DNA of 64,000 nt. Origin: Rhizobium sp. NZLR1. GTDB taxonomy: Bacteria > Pseudomonadota > Alphaproteobacteria > Rhizobiales > Rhizobiaceae. The translations under genes were made by a program, and so were the position numbers. This document shows positions 1-9,423 of the stretch, piece by piece; within the stretch, counting starts at the first letter, position 1; each line of letters begins with the position of its first letter. Below the pieces are notes generated by a model. It saw only the letters and a list, made by a program, of their open reading frames with translations, was not told the origin of the DNA and did not search any database. The stretch spans positions 2,361,501 to 2,425,500 of the forward strand of contig NZ_CP071632.1 of the NCBI RefSeq assembly GCF_017357385.1, in the 5' to 3' direction.

Positions 1-1427
1 ATGAAGCTGGTGATGGCGCCGCCGTGGGCGCGCGCCTCCTCATCGACCAGTTCGAAGAATCCGCTCAGAACCTCGCTCACCTTGACCGGGCCGAGGTTTT
101 CGCTGAGGCCGGTGAAACCCGAGAGATCGATGAAGATGACGGCAGCGTTCTGGCGCACCGGTGCGGCGAGGAAATTTGGATCGCGTGCCAACCACTCGCC
201 GAGGCCGGGCGCCTCGATGCGCTGCAGCAACGCGCTCTGCTCGGCAAAATGGCGGGCGCGGCCGCGGTCGAGCCAGAGTTCGGCTGCACCGAAGATCAGC
301 GCCGGCGGCAGCGCTGCGGCGATCGGCAGCGCCGCGCTCAGCCAATAACCATGCGCAAAGGCCGAAAGATTGAGCAGCGCCCAGACGATCAGCGTCAACA
401 CGATGATGAGATAGCCCATAGCACTCCGTCGCCAGGCAATCAGCGAAACGAGCACGAGCGGCAGGCCGACGGCGATGCCGGCATCGATCAGCCTTAGCCG
501 GTGGTCGCGCACCATGCCGTCGCCGCTGACGAGATGGGTGATCGCCGTCGACATCACCTCGACGCCGGGCATAACCGGATCGAACGGCGTCGGGAAGACG
601 TCGCCGCCGCCGGTGACCGTCGAGCCGATGACGACGATGCGGCCGGCAACCGCATCGGCCGAAAGCGTGCCATCCAGCCCATCGGCCGCGCTGAAGGTGG
701 CGATGCTGCCGTGCCCGCCATAGAAGGTCACCGGCAGCCGCTGGCCGATATCGGTGGGGATACGCAGCTTTCCGAGCATGATGGCATCGGGTTCGATGCT
801 GGGGTCGACGCCGAGCGCCACCGAAGCGGCGCGCAGCGGAAAGGCCGGATCCAATCGATCCGCGGCGCGTGAGATCAGCGGAATGTACCGCGGCGTGCCG
901 GTCTGGTCGGTTGCGACATTGACGATGCCGACGGCGGCGGCCTCGGCAAAGCGGGGAAGCGGCAACAGAAGCTGACCTGCCTCGGGGATGGCGGCGAGCG
1001 GATCGTTGGCGGCATCGGTGACCTGCTGGCTGCTTCTGGTGAAGGTGGCTGCGGCCGCAATCACGCTCGGCCCCTGGGCAAGGGCGGTAGCCAGCGCCGC
1101 ATCGCCCTCCTCCGGCCCGGGATCGACCAGCAGAATGTCGAGCGCCAGGGCCTTCGGCTTCAAGGCGTTGATTGCGCCGACAAGGCGCGCAAGTGTGGCC
1201 CGATCAAGGGGATAACCGTGGGCCGCCGCGGTGCGGTCGTCGATGGCGACGATCGAGACGCCGGGAGGCGGTGTCTTCGCCCCGACGATAACGCTGCGGA
1301 TATCGGTGAGCGAGGCCTCCATCCGGTCGAGAAGGCCGCTTCCGGCAGTGAGATTGGCATAGCCGAGCGCAGCTCCCCAAAGGCCGGCGAAAAACAGCGC
1401 GATCACCGTCTGCAGGCGATGGTTCAT
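1..1427 (-). CDS. CHASE2-domain adenylate/guanylate cyclase, truncated by the left window edge
   Basis: An open frame on the minus strand starts at ATG 1427 and runs off the window, giving about 475 residues. The N-terminus has a membrane segment. It is followed by a long extracytoplasmic domain of CHASE2 type (roughly residues 30-290, with IVAIDDRT near its start and VIGSTVTGGGDVFPTP near its end), then about three membrane segments near residues 305-375. The beginning of a class III nucleotidyl cyclase domain contains FIDLSGFT near residue 430, which carries the first metal-binding Asp, and GGAITSF at the edge. The gene starts 3 bp after the stop of the FecR-like gene, so the two probably form an operon. 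CHASE2 cyclases sense periplasmic signals and make cyclic nucleotide in the cytoplasm; the signal is unknown. The C-terminal catalytic residues are outside the window, so activity cannot be judged. Confidence 0.88.
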   Translation of the reverse strand, partial: MNHRLQTVIALFFAGLWGAALGYANLTAGSGLLDRMEASLTDIRSVIVGAKTPPPGVSIVAIDDRTAAAHGYPLDRATLARLVGAINALKPKALALDILLVDPGPEEGDAALATALAQGPSVIAAAATFTRSSQQVTDAANDPLAAIPEAGQLLLPLPRFAEAAAVGIVNVATDQTGTPRYIPLISRAADRLDPAFPLRAASVALGVDPSIEPDAIMLGKLRIPTDIGQRLPVTFYGGHGSIATFSAADGLDGTLSADAVAGRIVVIGSTVTGGGDVFPTPFDPVMPGVEVMSTAITHLVSGDGMVRDHRLRLIDAGIAVGLPLVLVSLIAWRRSAMGYLIIVLTLIVWALLNLSAFAHGYWLSAALPIAAALPPALIFGAAELWLDRGRARHFAEQSALLQRIEAPGLGEWLARDPNFLAAPVRQNAAVIFIDLSGFTGLSENLGPVKVSEVLSGFFELVDEEARAHGGAITSF

Positions 1428-1430
1428 CGA

Positions 1431-1949
1431 TTACTGGCCGAGGCGGGCAAGGAGAGCGGCGGCGCGCGGCGCCGGCCAGCGACGCACGATGAGGGGTTCC
1501 GTTCCGGCACTGACATCGACGCCCTCGCCCGGCGACAGCACCACCTGCTCGCCAGCCGGTCGGCGGACCGCGACGCTGCCTCGCACGACCAGCACCGAGG
1601 TCTTGCCGCCTGCGACGTCGACGGCCCATTGCGTGCCGCGCACGGCGGCGATCGCCTGCGGCGTCACCACCTCAAAACCACTCGCGTGCTGGCTGCTGTC
1701 GACATCGACGAGGATGGCCTTGCGCCGCAGCGACGCTGAATCGGGGCTGCCGTCACGGTTGCGGTCGGCAAGGCGGAAGGAGGCGCCAGCCTCCGCCGTG
1801 ATCTTTACTCCGCCGGGACAAGTGAACACCTGGCGGGCGCCGGCGTCGCGCGAGATCGTGCAGCCGGCAGACTGCGCAAAGGCCGCCTCATGTGGAATGA
1901 GGCCGACAGCGAGTGCGGCGGCAAGCAGGCTGCGAAGTTTCGTATTCAT
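1431..1949 (-). CDS. exported FecR-domain protein
   Basis: 172 residues. Residues 1-26 form a signal peptide ending near AAFAQ. The rest is a small FecR-type beta domain with the typical VVTPQAIAAVRGTQWAVDV stretch and a following VLVVRGSVAVRR strand pair. It lacks the N-terminal cytoplasmic part and membrane helix of classical FecR anti-sigma regulators, so it is better seen as a periplasmic FecR-like module. It lies directly upstream of the CHASE2 cyclase with 3 bp between them. A periplasmic partner for the CHASE2 sensor domain is a reasonable inference, but nothing in the sequence proves it. Two cysteines in the mature part (GC near residue 29 and FTCPGG) could form a disulfide. Confidence 0.85.
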   Translation of the reverse strand: MNTKLRSLLAAALAVGLIPHEAAFAQSAGCTISRDAGARQVFTCPGGVKITAEAGASFRLADRNRDGSPDSASLRRKAILVDVDSSQHASGFEVVTPQAIAAVRGTQWAVDVAGGKTSVLVVRGSVAVRRPAGEQVVLSPGEGVDVSAGTEPLIVRRWPAPRAAALLARLGQ

Positions 1950-2080
1950 GGAAAGGCCCCCATGACCGTGCGGGCAGCTTTTTCCAAAGCGTCCGCCAAC
2001 CGTCTTCTTCCATGGCAGGCATGATAGCCGAATTCGGATAATTCCCTAGGTAAAAAAGCAAACCGCCACAATCGCCAGCA

Positions 2081-3226
2081 TTAGCGGCTGGTGTTGGTAT
2101 CCGGCGCTGGTCCGGCATAACGCGCCCGCGGCCGGATCAATTCGCCGCTGTCGATCTGCTCCATCGCATGCGCAAGCCAACCGGCGGAACGAGCGAGCGA
2201 GAACATGATGATCGGCGCCTCCTTTGGAAGATCGAAGGCGGCGGCCATCGCGGCAAGCGCGAAATCGAGATTGACCTTCTCGCCGACCATTGCTTCGCCC
2301 GCATCACGAAGGTCTGCAAATTCCAGCGGCAGGGGAAAATGCGAGAGCAGCGCAATAGCCCTGATATCGCCGTCGGGATAGAGCGGATGGCCAAAGGCCG
2401 ACAGGCGATGGCCCTGAGCAAGCGTGCGGCGGATCGCCTGCTCGGCCCCGAGGGTGACAGCGGCTTCGATCAAGGCGTCGACACCCTGCCAGGCGGCGCC
2501 ATGCAGTGGCCCGGTCAGCGTCGCCAGTCCGGAAAGCACGGCGGCCGAAAGCGCGGCACCCGTCGATGCCGTGACCCGCGCCGCAAAAGTCGAGGCGTTG
2601 AGTTCGTGATCGGCAAGCAGCACCAGCGCCCGACGCAGGCAATCGGCAGCATCCGGCCGCTGCCAGCTTTCCGCAAGCCGCAGATGCAGCGGCCGATCCG
2701 ATGGCCCCGGCGCCAGAGCATCGGCGACGGTGGAGAGGACTCCCTGCGCCTCGCGGCGAAGTACCGCCTGCGATCGGCCGAGCGACGGCAGATCCGATGT
2801 CACCCGCCCTGCCAGCGCCAGGAAAGCAGCCTGAAGCGACGGAGCGGCGTACCCGGCGCCGGCGCCGGAGAACACCGCTTCCGCACCGTTCCAAAGCAGT
2901 GCCGCCGTCTGCTCCAGCGTCGCTGCCTCGGCAAAAACGGCCGCATCGAGTCCGCGATAGGAAAGCCGCCCATTGATAATGGTGGAGATTGCCGACGAGA
3001 GAACCGGATCGCCCCACTTTATCGCCTCGGCGGCAACGGTTTCGGTCTTGCGGCGGCCGGCATGACGCTCGGCAAGCCGCTGCACGTCGGTCGCCTGGTA
3101 GAGGCTGCGGCGTGGGTCGGTGGGATCGGCCTTGGCACGGATGCGACCGCGGCTGACATTGGCGTAGAGCGTCTGCGGCTTGGTCTTCAGCGCCCGTAGC
3201 GCCTCCTCGGCGGTCAGCCACGACAT
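2081..3226 (-). CDS. citrate synthase family protein with N-terminal HTH-like domain
   Basis: 381 residues from ATG 3226. An in-frame extension upstream is possible but would run through the divergent promoter. Residues 1-60 resemble a MerR/excisionase-type helix-turn-helix (WLTAEEALRAL, then LYANVSRGRIRA and YQATDVQRLAER). The rest is a citrate synthase fold with the three catalytic positions still present: His in GPLHGAAW, His in AFGHPLYP and Asp in VNLDFALA. The conserved NASTFAARV segment is also there. It is divergent from a second citrate synthase paralogue at 3311. The enzyme would condense an acyl-CoA with oxaloacetate (citrate or 2-methylcitrate); the substrate is not determinable here. 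The DNA-binding-like head suggests either an autoregulatory enzyme or a domain reused for protein contacts. The family is known in rhizobia; the regulatory role is my inference. Confidence 0.85.
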   Translation of the reverse strand: MSWLTAEEALRALKTKPQTLYANVSRGRIRAKADPTDPRRSLYQATDVQRLAERHAGRRKTETVAAEAIKWGDPVLSSAISTIINGRLSYRGLDAAVFAEAATLEQTAALLWNGAEAVFSGAGAGYAAPSLQAAFLALAGRVTSDLPSLGRSQAVLRREAQGVLSTVADALAPGPSDRPLHLRLAESWQRPDAADCLRRALVLLADHELNASTFAARVTASTGAALSAAVLSGLATLTGPLHGAAWQGVDALIEAAVTLGAEQAIRRTLAQGHRLSAFGHPLYPDGDIRAIALLSHFPLPLEFADLRDAGEAMVGEKVNLDFALAAMAAAFDLPKEAPIIMFSLARSAGWLAHAMEQIDSGELIRPRARYAGPAPDTNTSR

Positions 3227-3237
3227 CGGAGCCTCAT

Positions 3238-3268
3238 ATTGATCAATTGCGTCAAGATTGACGTCAAT
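3238..3268. promoter_or_regulatory. palindromic operator candidate in the divergent citrate synthase promoter
   Basis: Two perfect palindromes, ATTGATCAAT (3238-3247) and ATTGACGTCAAT (3257-3268), sit 9 bp apart between the divergent starts at 3226 and 3311, with a further half-site GCGTCAA between them. Repeated TTGA/TCAA half-sites of this kind are typical of regulator binding sites. The HTH-bearing citrate synthase encoded next door is an obvious candidate to bind them. This is inference from position and symmetry only. Confidence 0.45.
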
Positions 3269-3310
3269 GAGACTAGGTCGGATCATCCAGTCCGTAAAGG
3301 AGAAAACAAT

Positions 3311-4399
3311 ATGAAAAACGGCTTGGAAGATGTCATTGCCGCCGAAACGCAGCTCTCGGATGTCGATGGCGAAGCGGGGCGGCTGATCATCCGCGGCATA
3401 TCGCTGGATCAACTGGTCGCCGACAGCACCTATGAAGGTGTCGCCGCGCTATTGCTCGACGGGCTGATGGATCGAAGCTTCGGTGAAACAGAATTGCGCG
3501 GCTGGCTGGCGAAAGCCCGAACTGGGGTGTTCGATCATATCAAGGCTGCCGATGCCGCCCTGCTCGCCCTGCCTCCAGTCGATGCGATGCGGGCGCTGAT
3601 CGCCCGGCTGCCAGACGGTGAGGATTTCGATACCGCGCTCAGCCTTCTGGCAGCGCCGGCCGTCTTCCTGCCGGCTGTTCTGCGCCTGCAGCGCGGCGAA
3701 AAACCGATCGCGCCCAACGCCTCGCTGCCACAGGCGGCCGATATCCTGCGCATGCTGACCGGCAAATTGCCGACCAGGGAGCAGACTGCAGCGCTCGACG
3801 CCTACCTCGTGACGATATCGGACCATGGCCTCAATGCCTCGACCTTCGCATCGCGCGTCATCGCCTCGACCCAAGCCGGGCTCACCTCTTCGGTTCTGGC
3901 GGCGCTGAGCGCGCTGAAGGGGCCGCTGCATGGCGGCGCGCCCGGTCCGGTGCTGGACATGCTGGACGCGATCGGAACGGCCGAGAATGCCGAGCCATGG
4001 CTAGGCGAAGCGCTTGATCGCGGCGAACGGCTGATGGGCTTCGGCCACCGCATCTACCGCGTCCGCGATCCGCGCGCCGATGCGCTGAAAGGCGCCCTGA
4101 AGCCGCTGATATCAACCGGGCAGGTCGACAGCGCCCGCGGCGCGCTGGCGGAAGCCGTGGAAGCTACCGCCTTGGCGATCCTGAAGCTGCGCAAGCCCAA
4201 CCGGCCGCTCGACGTCAATGTCGAGTTCTACACGGCGCTGCTGCTGGAAACGCTCGGCTTCCCGCGGCAAGCCTTCACCGGCGTCTTCGCGATCGGCCGC
4301 ACAGTCGGATGGCTGGCGCATGCCCGCGAACAGGCGCTCGACGGTCGGCTGATTCGCCCGCGCTCGATCTATATCGGCCCGCTGCCGGCAGCTGCTTGA
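3311..4399 (+). CDS. citrate synthase/methylcitrate synthase paralogue
   Basis: 362 residues. ATG 3311 is chosen because AAAGGAG lies just upstream and family similarity begins at about ETQLSDVDGEAGRLIIRG. The NASTFASRV segment, catalytic His of GPLHGGAPG and His of MGFGHRIYRVRDPRAD are present. The third catalytic position, Asp in most citrate synthases, falls in NVEFYTALLL and is Glu here, a substitution I believe occurs in part of this subfamily. Divergently transcribed from the HTH-containing paralogue; the two share a 84-bp promoter region with palindromes. The product is likely a type II citrate or 2-methylcitrate synthase, cytoplasmic, feeding the TCA or methylcitrate cycle. The exact acyl-CoA is unknown. 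Confidence 0.88.
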   Translation: MKNGLEDVIAAETQLSDVDGEAGRLIIRGISLDQLVADSTYEGVAALLLDGLMDRSFGETELRGWLAKARTGVFDHIKAADAALLALPPVDAMRALIARLPDGEDFDTALSLLAAPAVFLPAVLRLQRGEKPIAPNASLPQAADILRMLTGKLPTREQTAALDAYLVTISDHGLNASTFASRVIASTQAGLTSSVLAALSALKGPLHGGAPGPVLDMLDAIGTAENAEPWLGEALDRGERLMGFGHRIYRVRDPRADALKGALKPLISTGQVDSARGALAEAVEATALAILKLRKPNRPLDVNVEFYTALLLETLGFPRQAFTGVFAIGRTVGWLAHAREQALDGRLIRPRSIYIGPLPAAA

Positions 4400-4440
4400 C
4401 GGCAAACTTTGGCGGCGGGGCGTGTCCCCGCCACCAACCG

Positions 4441-4910
4441 TCAACCGCCGACGAAAGCAGCCAGGTTGTCTAGCGTCAAACGGCACCCTTCCTCATTGTC
4501 TTCAAGGCGGATGCCGGAGGGAATGTTGTCGCAGGCCATCGTCACATCGGTGCCACCATCCACCGGTGACAATGTCGTGCTGACCATCATCTCGCCGGAA
4601 AAGCCTTCATCTTCGGAATCGAAGACCGTGGCCCAGACGATCCGCTCATCAGGCACGAGTCTTGCGAAACGGCCTTCGAACCTTTCGGTCTTGTCGGAGG
4701 TCTTGCCCGGCTGCGACGCCTCGTCATCAGGATAGACGAGCGACATGCTGAATGCGCCGCCTTCCCTGCCTTCGAAAGCATGGACGATCCCGCGCATCGA
4801 ACCGGGCGGAAGCCAGGTGGCGACCGCTCCGCATCCAGGAAGGCACTGTAGATGCGCTCAGGCGGCGCGGCGATGAAGCGTGAAACGGTCGTGCTGCGTT
4901 GGGTGGCCAT
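4441..4910 (-). pseudogene. SRPBCC (AHSA1-like) gene broken by a frameshift
   Basis: The N-terminal part starts at ATG 4910 (MATQRSTTVSRFIAAPPERIY...AFLDAE) in one frame. The rest (VATWLPPG...MRGIVHAFEGREGG to the C-terminus LDNLAAFVGG) continues in another. Adding one base near 4826-4830 joins both halves into 156 residues with the usual START-like order: an ERIYSAFLDAE helix, a WLPPG turn, then the beta sheet with GRFARLVPDERIVWATVF and the C-terminal helix. Only one base is missing, so this may be recent decay or a sequencing error. The homologous proteins are SRPBCC/AHSA1 domain proteins of unknown ligand. An in-frame ATG at 4797 could yield a truncated C-terminal protein. Confidence 0.75.
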
Positions 4911-4984
4911 GCCGGCAAAATAGAGCACCACAAGCACTTGCCCAGATCGCGCTTGAAATCGCGCGATCTGGATCATCATTGTGA

Positions 4985-6757
<1,773 letters not shown>

Positions 6758-7273
6758 TTACTGTCCCGTCGGGACGCCGGCGGGCTGAGCCGGTGCCGGC
6801 GCGGCCGGAGCAGTCGTTGCCGGAGCGTTTGCGGCCGGAGCCGTCGTGGAAGGTGCGGTAGCCGCCGGGGCCTGCGCTGCCGGAGCCTGAGTTGCCGGCG
6901 CTGGTGCGGCAGGCGTTGCCGCCCCGCTGCTCGGAACGCCGTTGCCGGCCGGCAGACCTGCCGGCGCCTTCGCACCGCCGCCGAGCGAATCGAGAATGCC
7001 GTTGCCCTGCCCGCCCGTTGCCGGAATGCGGTCCAGAATATCGCTCGGACGGCCTTGGTAACGCGTCAGTATCCCGAGGCCGAGCGAGGTCAGGAAGAAC
7101 AGCGTCGCCAGGATCGCGGTGGTGCGCGTCAGCGCATTGGCCGTGCCGCGGGCCGACATGAAACCCGAACCGCCGCCGATGCCGAGGCCGCCGCCTTCCG
7201 AGCGCTGGATGAGCACGACGCCGACAAGCGCGAGCACGATCATGAGATGAATGACAATCAATACGGTCTGCAT
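6758..7273 (-). CDS. secG: preprotein translocase subunit SecG
   Basis: 171 residues. The first ~75 form the SecG core: a membrane helix (VLIVIHLMIVLALVGVVLIQ), the RSEGGGLGIGGG loop and a second helix around TAILATLFFLTSLGLGIL. This is followed by a long cytoplasmic or periplasmic tail, residues ~85-171, extremely rich in Ala, Pro and Thr (repeats of APAA/TTAPAA). SecG stimulates SecYE protein export. Alphaproteobacterial SecG proteins often carry such tails, whereas the E. coli protein has only a short one. The gene ends at a clear terminator. The Ala/Pro part is low complexity and probably disordered. Confidence 0.95.
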   Translation of the reverse strand: MQTVLIVIHLMIVLALVGVVLIQRSEGGGLGIGGGSGFMSARGTANALTRTTAILATLFFLTSLGLGILTRYQGRPSDILDRIPATGGQGNGILDSLGGGAKAPAGLPAGNGVPSSGAATPAAPAPATQAPAAQAPAATAPSTTAPAANAPATTAPAAPAPAQPAGVPTGQ

Positions 7274-7392
7274 GGGTCCAGTCCTGCCCGCCTGGAGACG
7301 GACATAAGTAAGAATTCTGGCGGCTCTTTACATGAGGCTTTGATCTATTCCAAGCCCTTCGGCCCGGAATAAACTTGGGAATTCACAATGCC

Positions 7393-8163
7393 TCAGGCGA
7401 GCAGCGCCTCATAGGCCCGGTAGATGGCGAGGAAGTCGGCTGCTTTCAAGCTCGCCCCGCCGATCAGCGCACCGTCGACATTGGCGATGCCCATCAGCTC
7501 GCCGGCATTGGCCGGCTTGACCGAGCCGCCGTAGAGAAGGCGCATCTTACGGCCTTCATCGCCGAAGCGGGCCACTAGCTCGGCGCGCATGAAGGCATGC
7601 GCCTTTTCGACATCGCCTGATGTCGGCGTCACACCGGTGCCAATCGCCCAGATCGGCTCGTAGGCGATGACCGTGCTCTCGGCGATGGCGCCGTCCGGAA
7701 CCGAGGCGGAAAGCTGACGCTTGATGACGTCGAGCGCCTGGCCGGTCCGGCGTTCATCCGCCGTCTCGCCAATGCAGATGATCGCCGTCAGCCCGGCGGC
7801 GAAGGCAGCCTCCGCCTTGGCGCGGACCAGATGATCCGTTTCAGCGTGGTCGGTGCGCCGCTCGGAGTGGCCGACGATGACATACGTGCCGAAACAATCG
7901 GCAATCATCTCGGCCGAGATGTCGCCGGTATGCGCGCCTGACGGGTTCTGATGGCAGTCCTGGGCGCCGATCGCCAGCGGGCTGTCGGTGCAGAGCGCCG
8001 TCGCCACGTAAAGCAGCGTCGTCGGCGGGCAGATCAGCGCTTCGACCTTGTCGGCCAGCGGCGAGGAAACACCCTCGGCGATCGTCTTGATCTGATCCAG
8101 GGAGGCACGCATGCCATTCATTTTCCAGTTTCCCGCCACGAGCGGGCGCACGTCAGGTGTCAT
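7393..8163 (-). CDS. tpiA: triosephosphate isomerase
   Basis: 256 residues from ATG 8163 ([17 protein letters not shown]). Longer in-frame starts would read through a tandem repeat upstream and are unlikely. Active-site residues are all visible: Lys in GNWKMNG, His in IVGHSERR and Glu in [11 protein letters not shown], with the phosphate loop [12 protein letters not shown]. It interconverts dihydroxyacetone phosphate and glyceraldehyde 3-phosphate in the cytoplasm. It precedes secG on the same strand with a 119-bp gap. Upstream is an unusual perfect 17-bp tandem duplication. Confidence 0.97.
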   Translation of the reverse strand: MTPDVRPLVAGNWKMNGMRASLDQIKTIAEGVSSPLADKVEALICPPTTLLYVATALCTDSPLAIGAQDCHQNPSGAHTGDISAEMIADCFGTYVIVGHSERRTDHAETDHLVRAKAEAAFAAGLTAIICIGETADERRTGQALDVIKRQLSASVPDGAIAESTVIAYEPIWAIGTGVTPTSGDVEKAHAFMRAELVARFGDEGRKMRLLYGGSVKPANAGELMGIANVDGALIGGASLKAADFLAIYRAYEALLA

Positions 8164-8172
8164 GCCAGCCTT

Positions 8173-8206
8173 CCAAATTCTGCATATGCCCAAATTCTGC
8201 ATATGC
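8173..8206. repeat. perfect 17-bp tandem duplication upstream of tpiA
   Basis: The unit CCAAATTCTGCATATGC occurs twice head to tail (8173-8189 and 8190-8206), starting 10 bp upstream of the tpiA start codon. It therefore falls in the probable 5' untranslated region or promoter. It contains the palindrome GCATATGC in each copy. Confidence 0.9.
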
Positions 8207-8316
8207 ATTGGGCAATATCAAAAGCGCGCGGCAAAGAAAAGCATCATGCCCTTGACGTAAGGGGAATCTCGGCGATCCAGCCTATATTTCTGCCGAAAAA
8301 TGCTAGGGAGCCCGCT

Positions 8317-9216
8317 TCAGCCGGCGAGAATCCAGTTCAAGACTCGGCGCCAGTCGATCATCCGGATCGGCGTGCCGTGATTTCCGGTATCAAACAGCGT
8401 GAACCGTGTCGGATATTTTGCCTTGTGCAGGCTTTCGAACAGCGCCTGCTGGTCGCTGGCGGCATAGACCGGGTCGCGGCTGCCGTGCGCGAACCAGAGC
8501 GGCAGCTTCGCCTTGTAGAAGGCGCTCCTGGTGAAATCGGGATCGGCGACGCCGCTCATAACAAGCATGCCCTTCAGCCGCTTGACGCTGTCGCCGTCGC
8601 GCGCAATGCCCCAGCAGACCTGGCTGCCCATTGAGGCGCAGGAAAGGATGACCGGCCGGCCCGGCGATTGGGCGCTGGCATAACGGATGAGGCCGGCGAT
8701 TGCCGCAACGCCATTGCTGTCGAAACTCCTGACCGTCGGCGAATAATAAACGCCTCCATTGCCGGCGACGAGGTTCTTCAGCCGGTTGAAATTGCCGCCG
8801 AAGCTGTAATCGTTGGCCCCCAGCCGGCGATCGCCGTCGCGGCCATGGATGAAAATTACCGTGAAGGCGGCATTTTCGGCCGGTCCCACCCTGGTGACAT
8901 CGAGCTTGATGCCGTCGAGAGGCAGCGTCTCGTCGGCTTGAGCCTTGCGGATGCCGAGCGCCACATATTTCTGCTGCACTCGCTTTTGCGGGATCTGGTC
9001 GCGGCCGTTGATATCGCGCATCTCGTTATAGTCGATGACCTCGAATGCACCGTCATCGCCTGTCTGCAGCATGGCCTGCTTCGAAAACAGATCGTCCTTG
9101 AAAGGCGGCAGCGCATCGGCCGCCCGCGCCGGCCCGACAGCAGACAGGATGGCCGCGGACAAGAAAAACGCCGCAATTGCGGTGATGATGGTGCAATCAC
9201 TTGTGGACATTCGCAT
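8317..9216 (-). CDS. exported alpha/beta hydrolase
   Basis: 299 residues. ATG 9216 is chosen because AGGAG lies 8 bp upstream. A signal peptide or membrane anchor covers residues ~8-31, ending near GPARA. The alpha/beta hydrolase fold shows FIHGRDGDRR (oxyanion loop region), the nucleophile elbow LSCASMGSQ (Ser within CASMG, so the first Gly of GxSxG is replaced), an acidic residue in AHGSRDPVY and the catalytic His in GNHGTP. The protein is probably periplasmic. The substrate cannot be inferred; dienelactone hydrolase-like enzymes and lipases share this layout. It stands alone, divergent from parE. Confidence 0.8.
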   Translation of the reverse strand: MRMSTSDCTIITAIAAFFLSAAILSAVGPARAADALPPFKDDLFSKQAMLQTGDDGAFEVIDYNEMRDINGRDQIPQKRVQQKYVALGIRKAQADETLPLDGIKLDVTRVGPAENAAFTVIFIHGRDGDRRLGANDYSFGGNFNRLKNLVAGNGGVYYSPTVRSFDSNGVAAIAGLIRYASAQSPGRPVILSCASMGSQVCWGIARDGDSVKRLKGMLVMSGVADPDFTRSAFYKAKLPLWFAHGSRDPVYAASDQQALFESLHKAKYPTRFTLFDTGNHGTPIRMIDWRRVLNWILAG

Positions 9217-9423
9217 TCGGATGGCTCCTGAAGCCTGCCGCCGCTTGCCATTCCGCGCCCGGCAACGCAAATCATTTGGGAAAAGCCGCCAAAACCGGCG
9301 GTGTCGCGTATAGAGGTGCTTTCTGGCAAAATCTGCCTGATTCGCAAACGTGACATGAAATGCGGTGATTTTGGGTCGGCGGCGGATGCCCGCCCAAGAC
9401 AGGATGAAGATCTGAACGGATCC

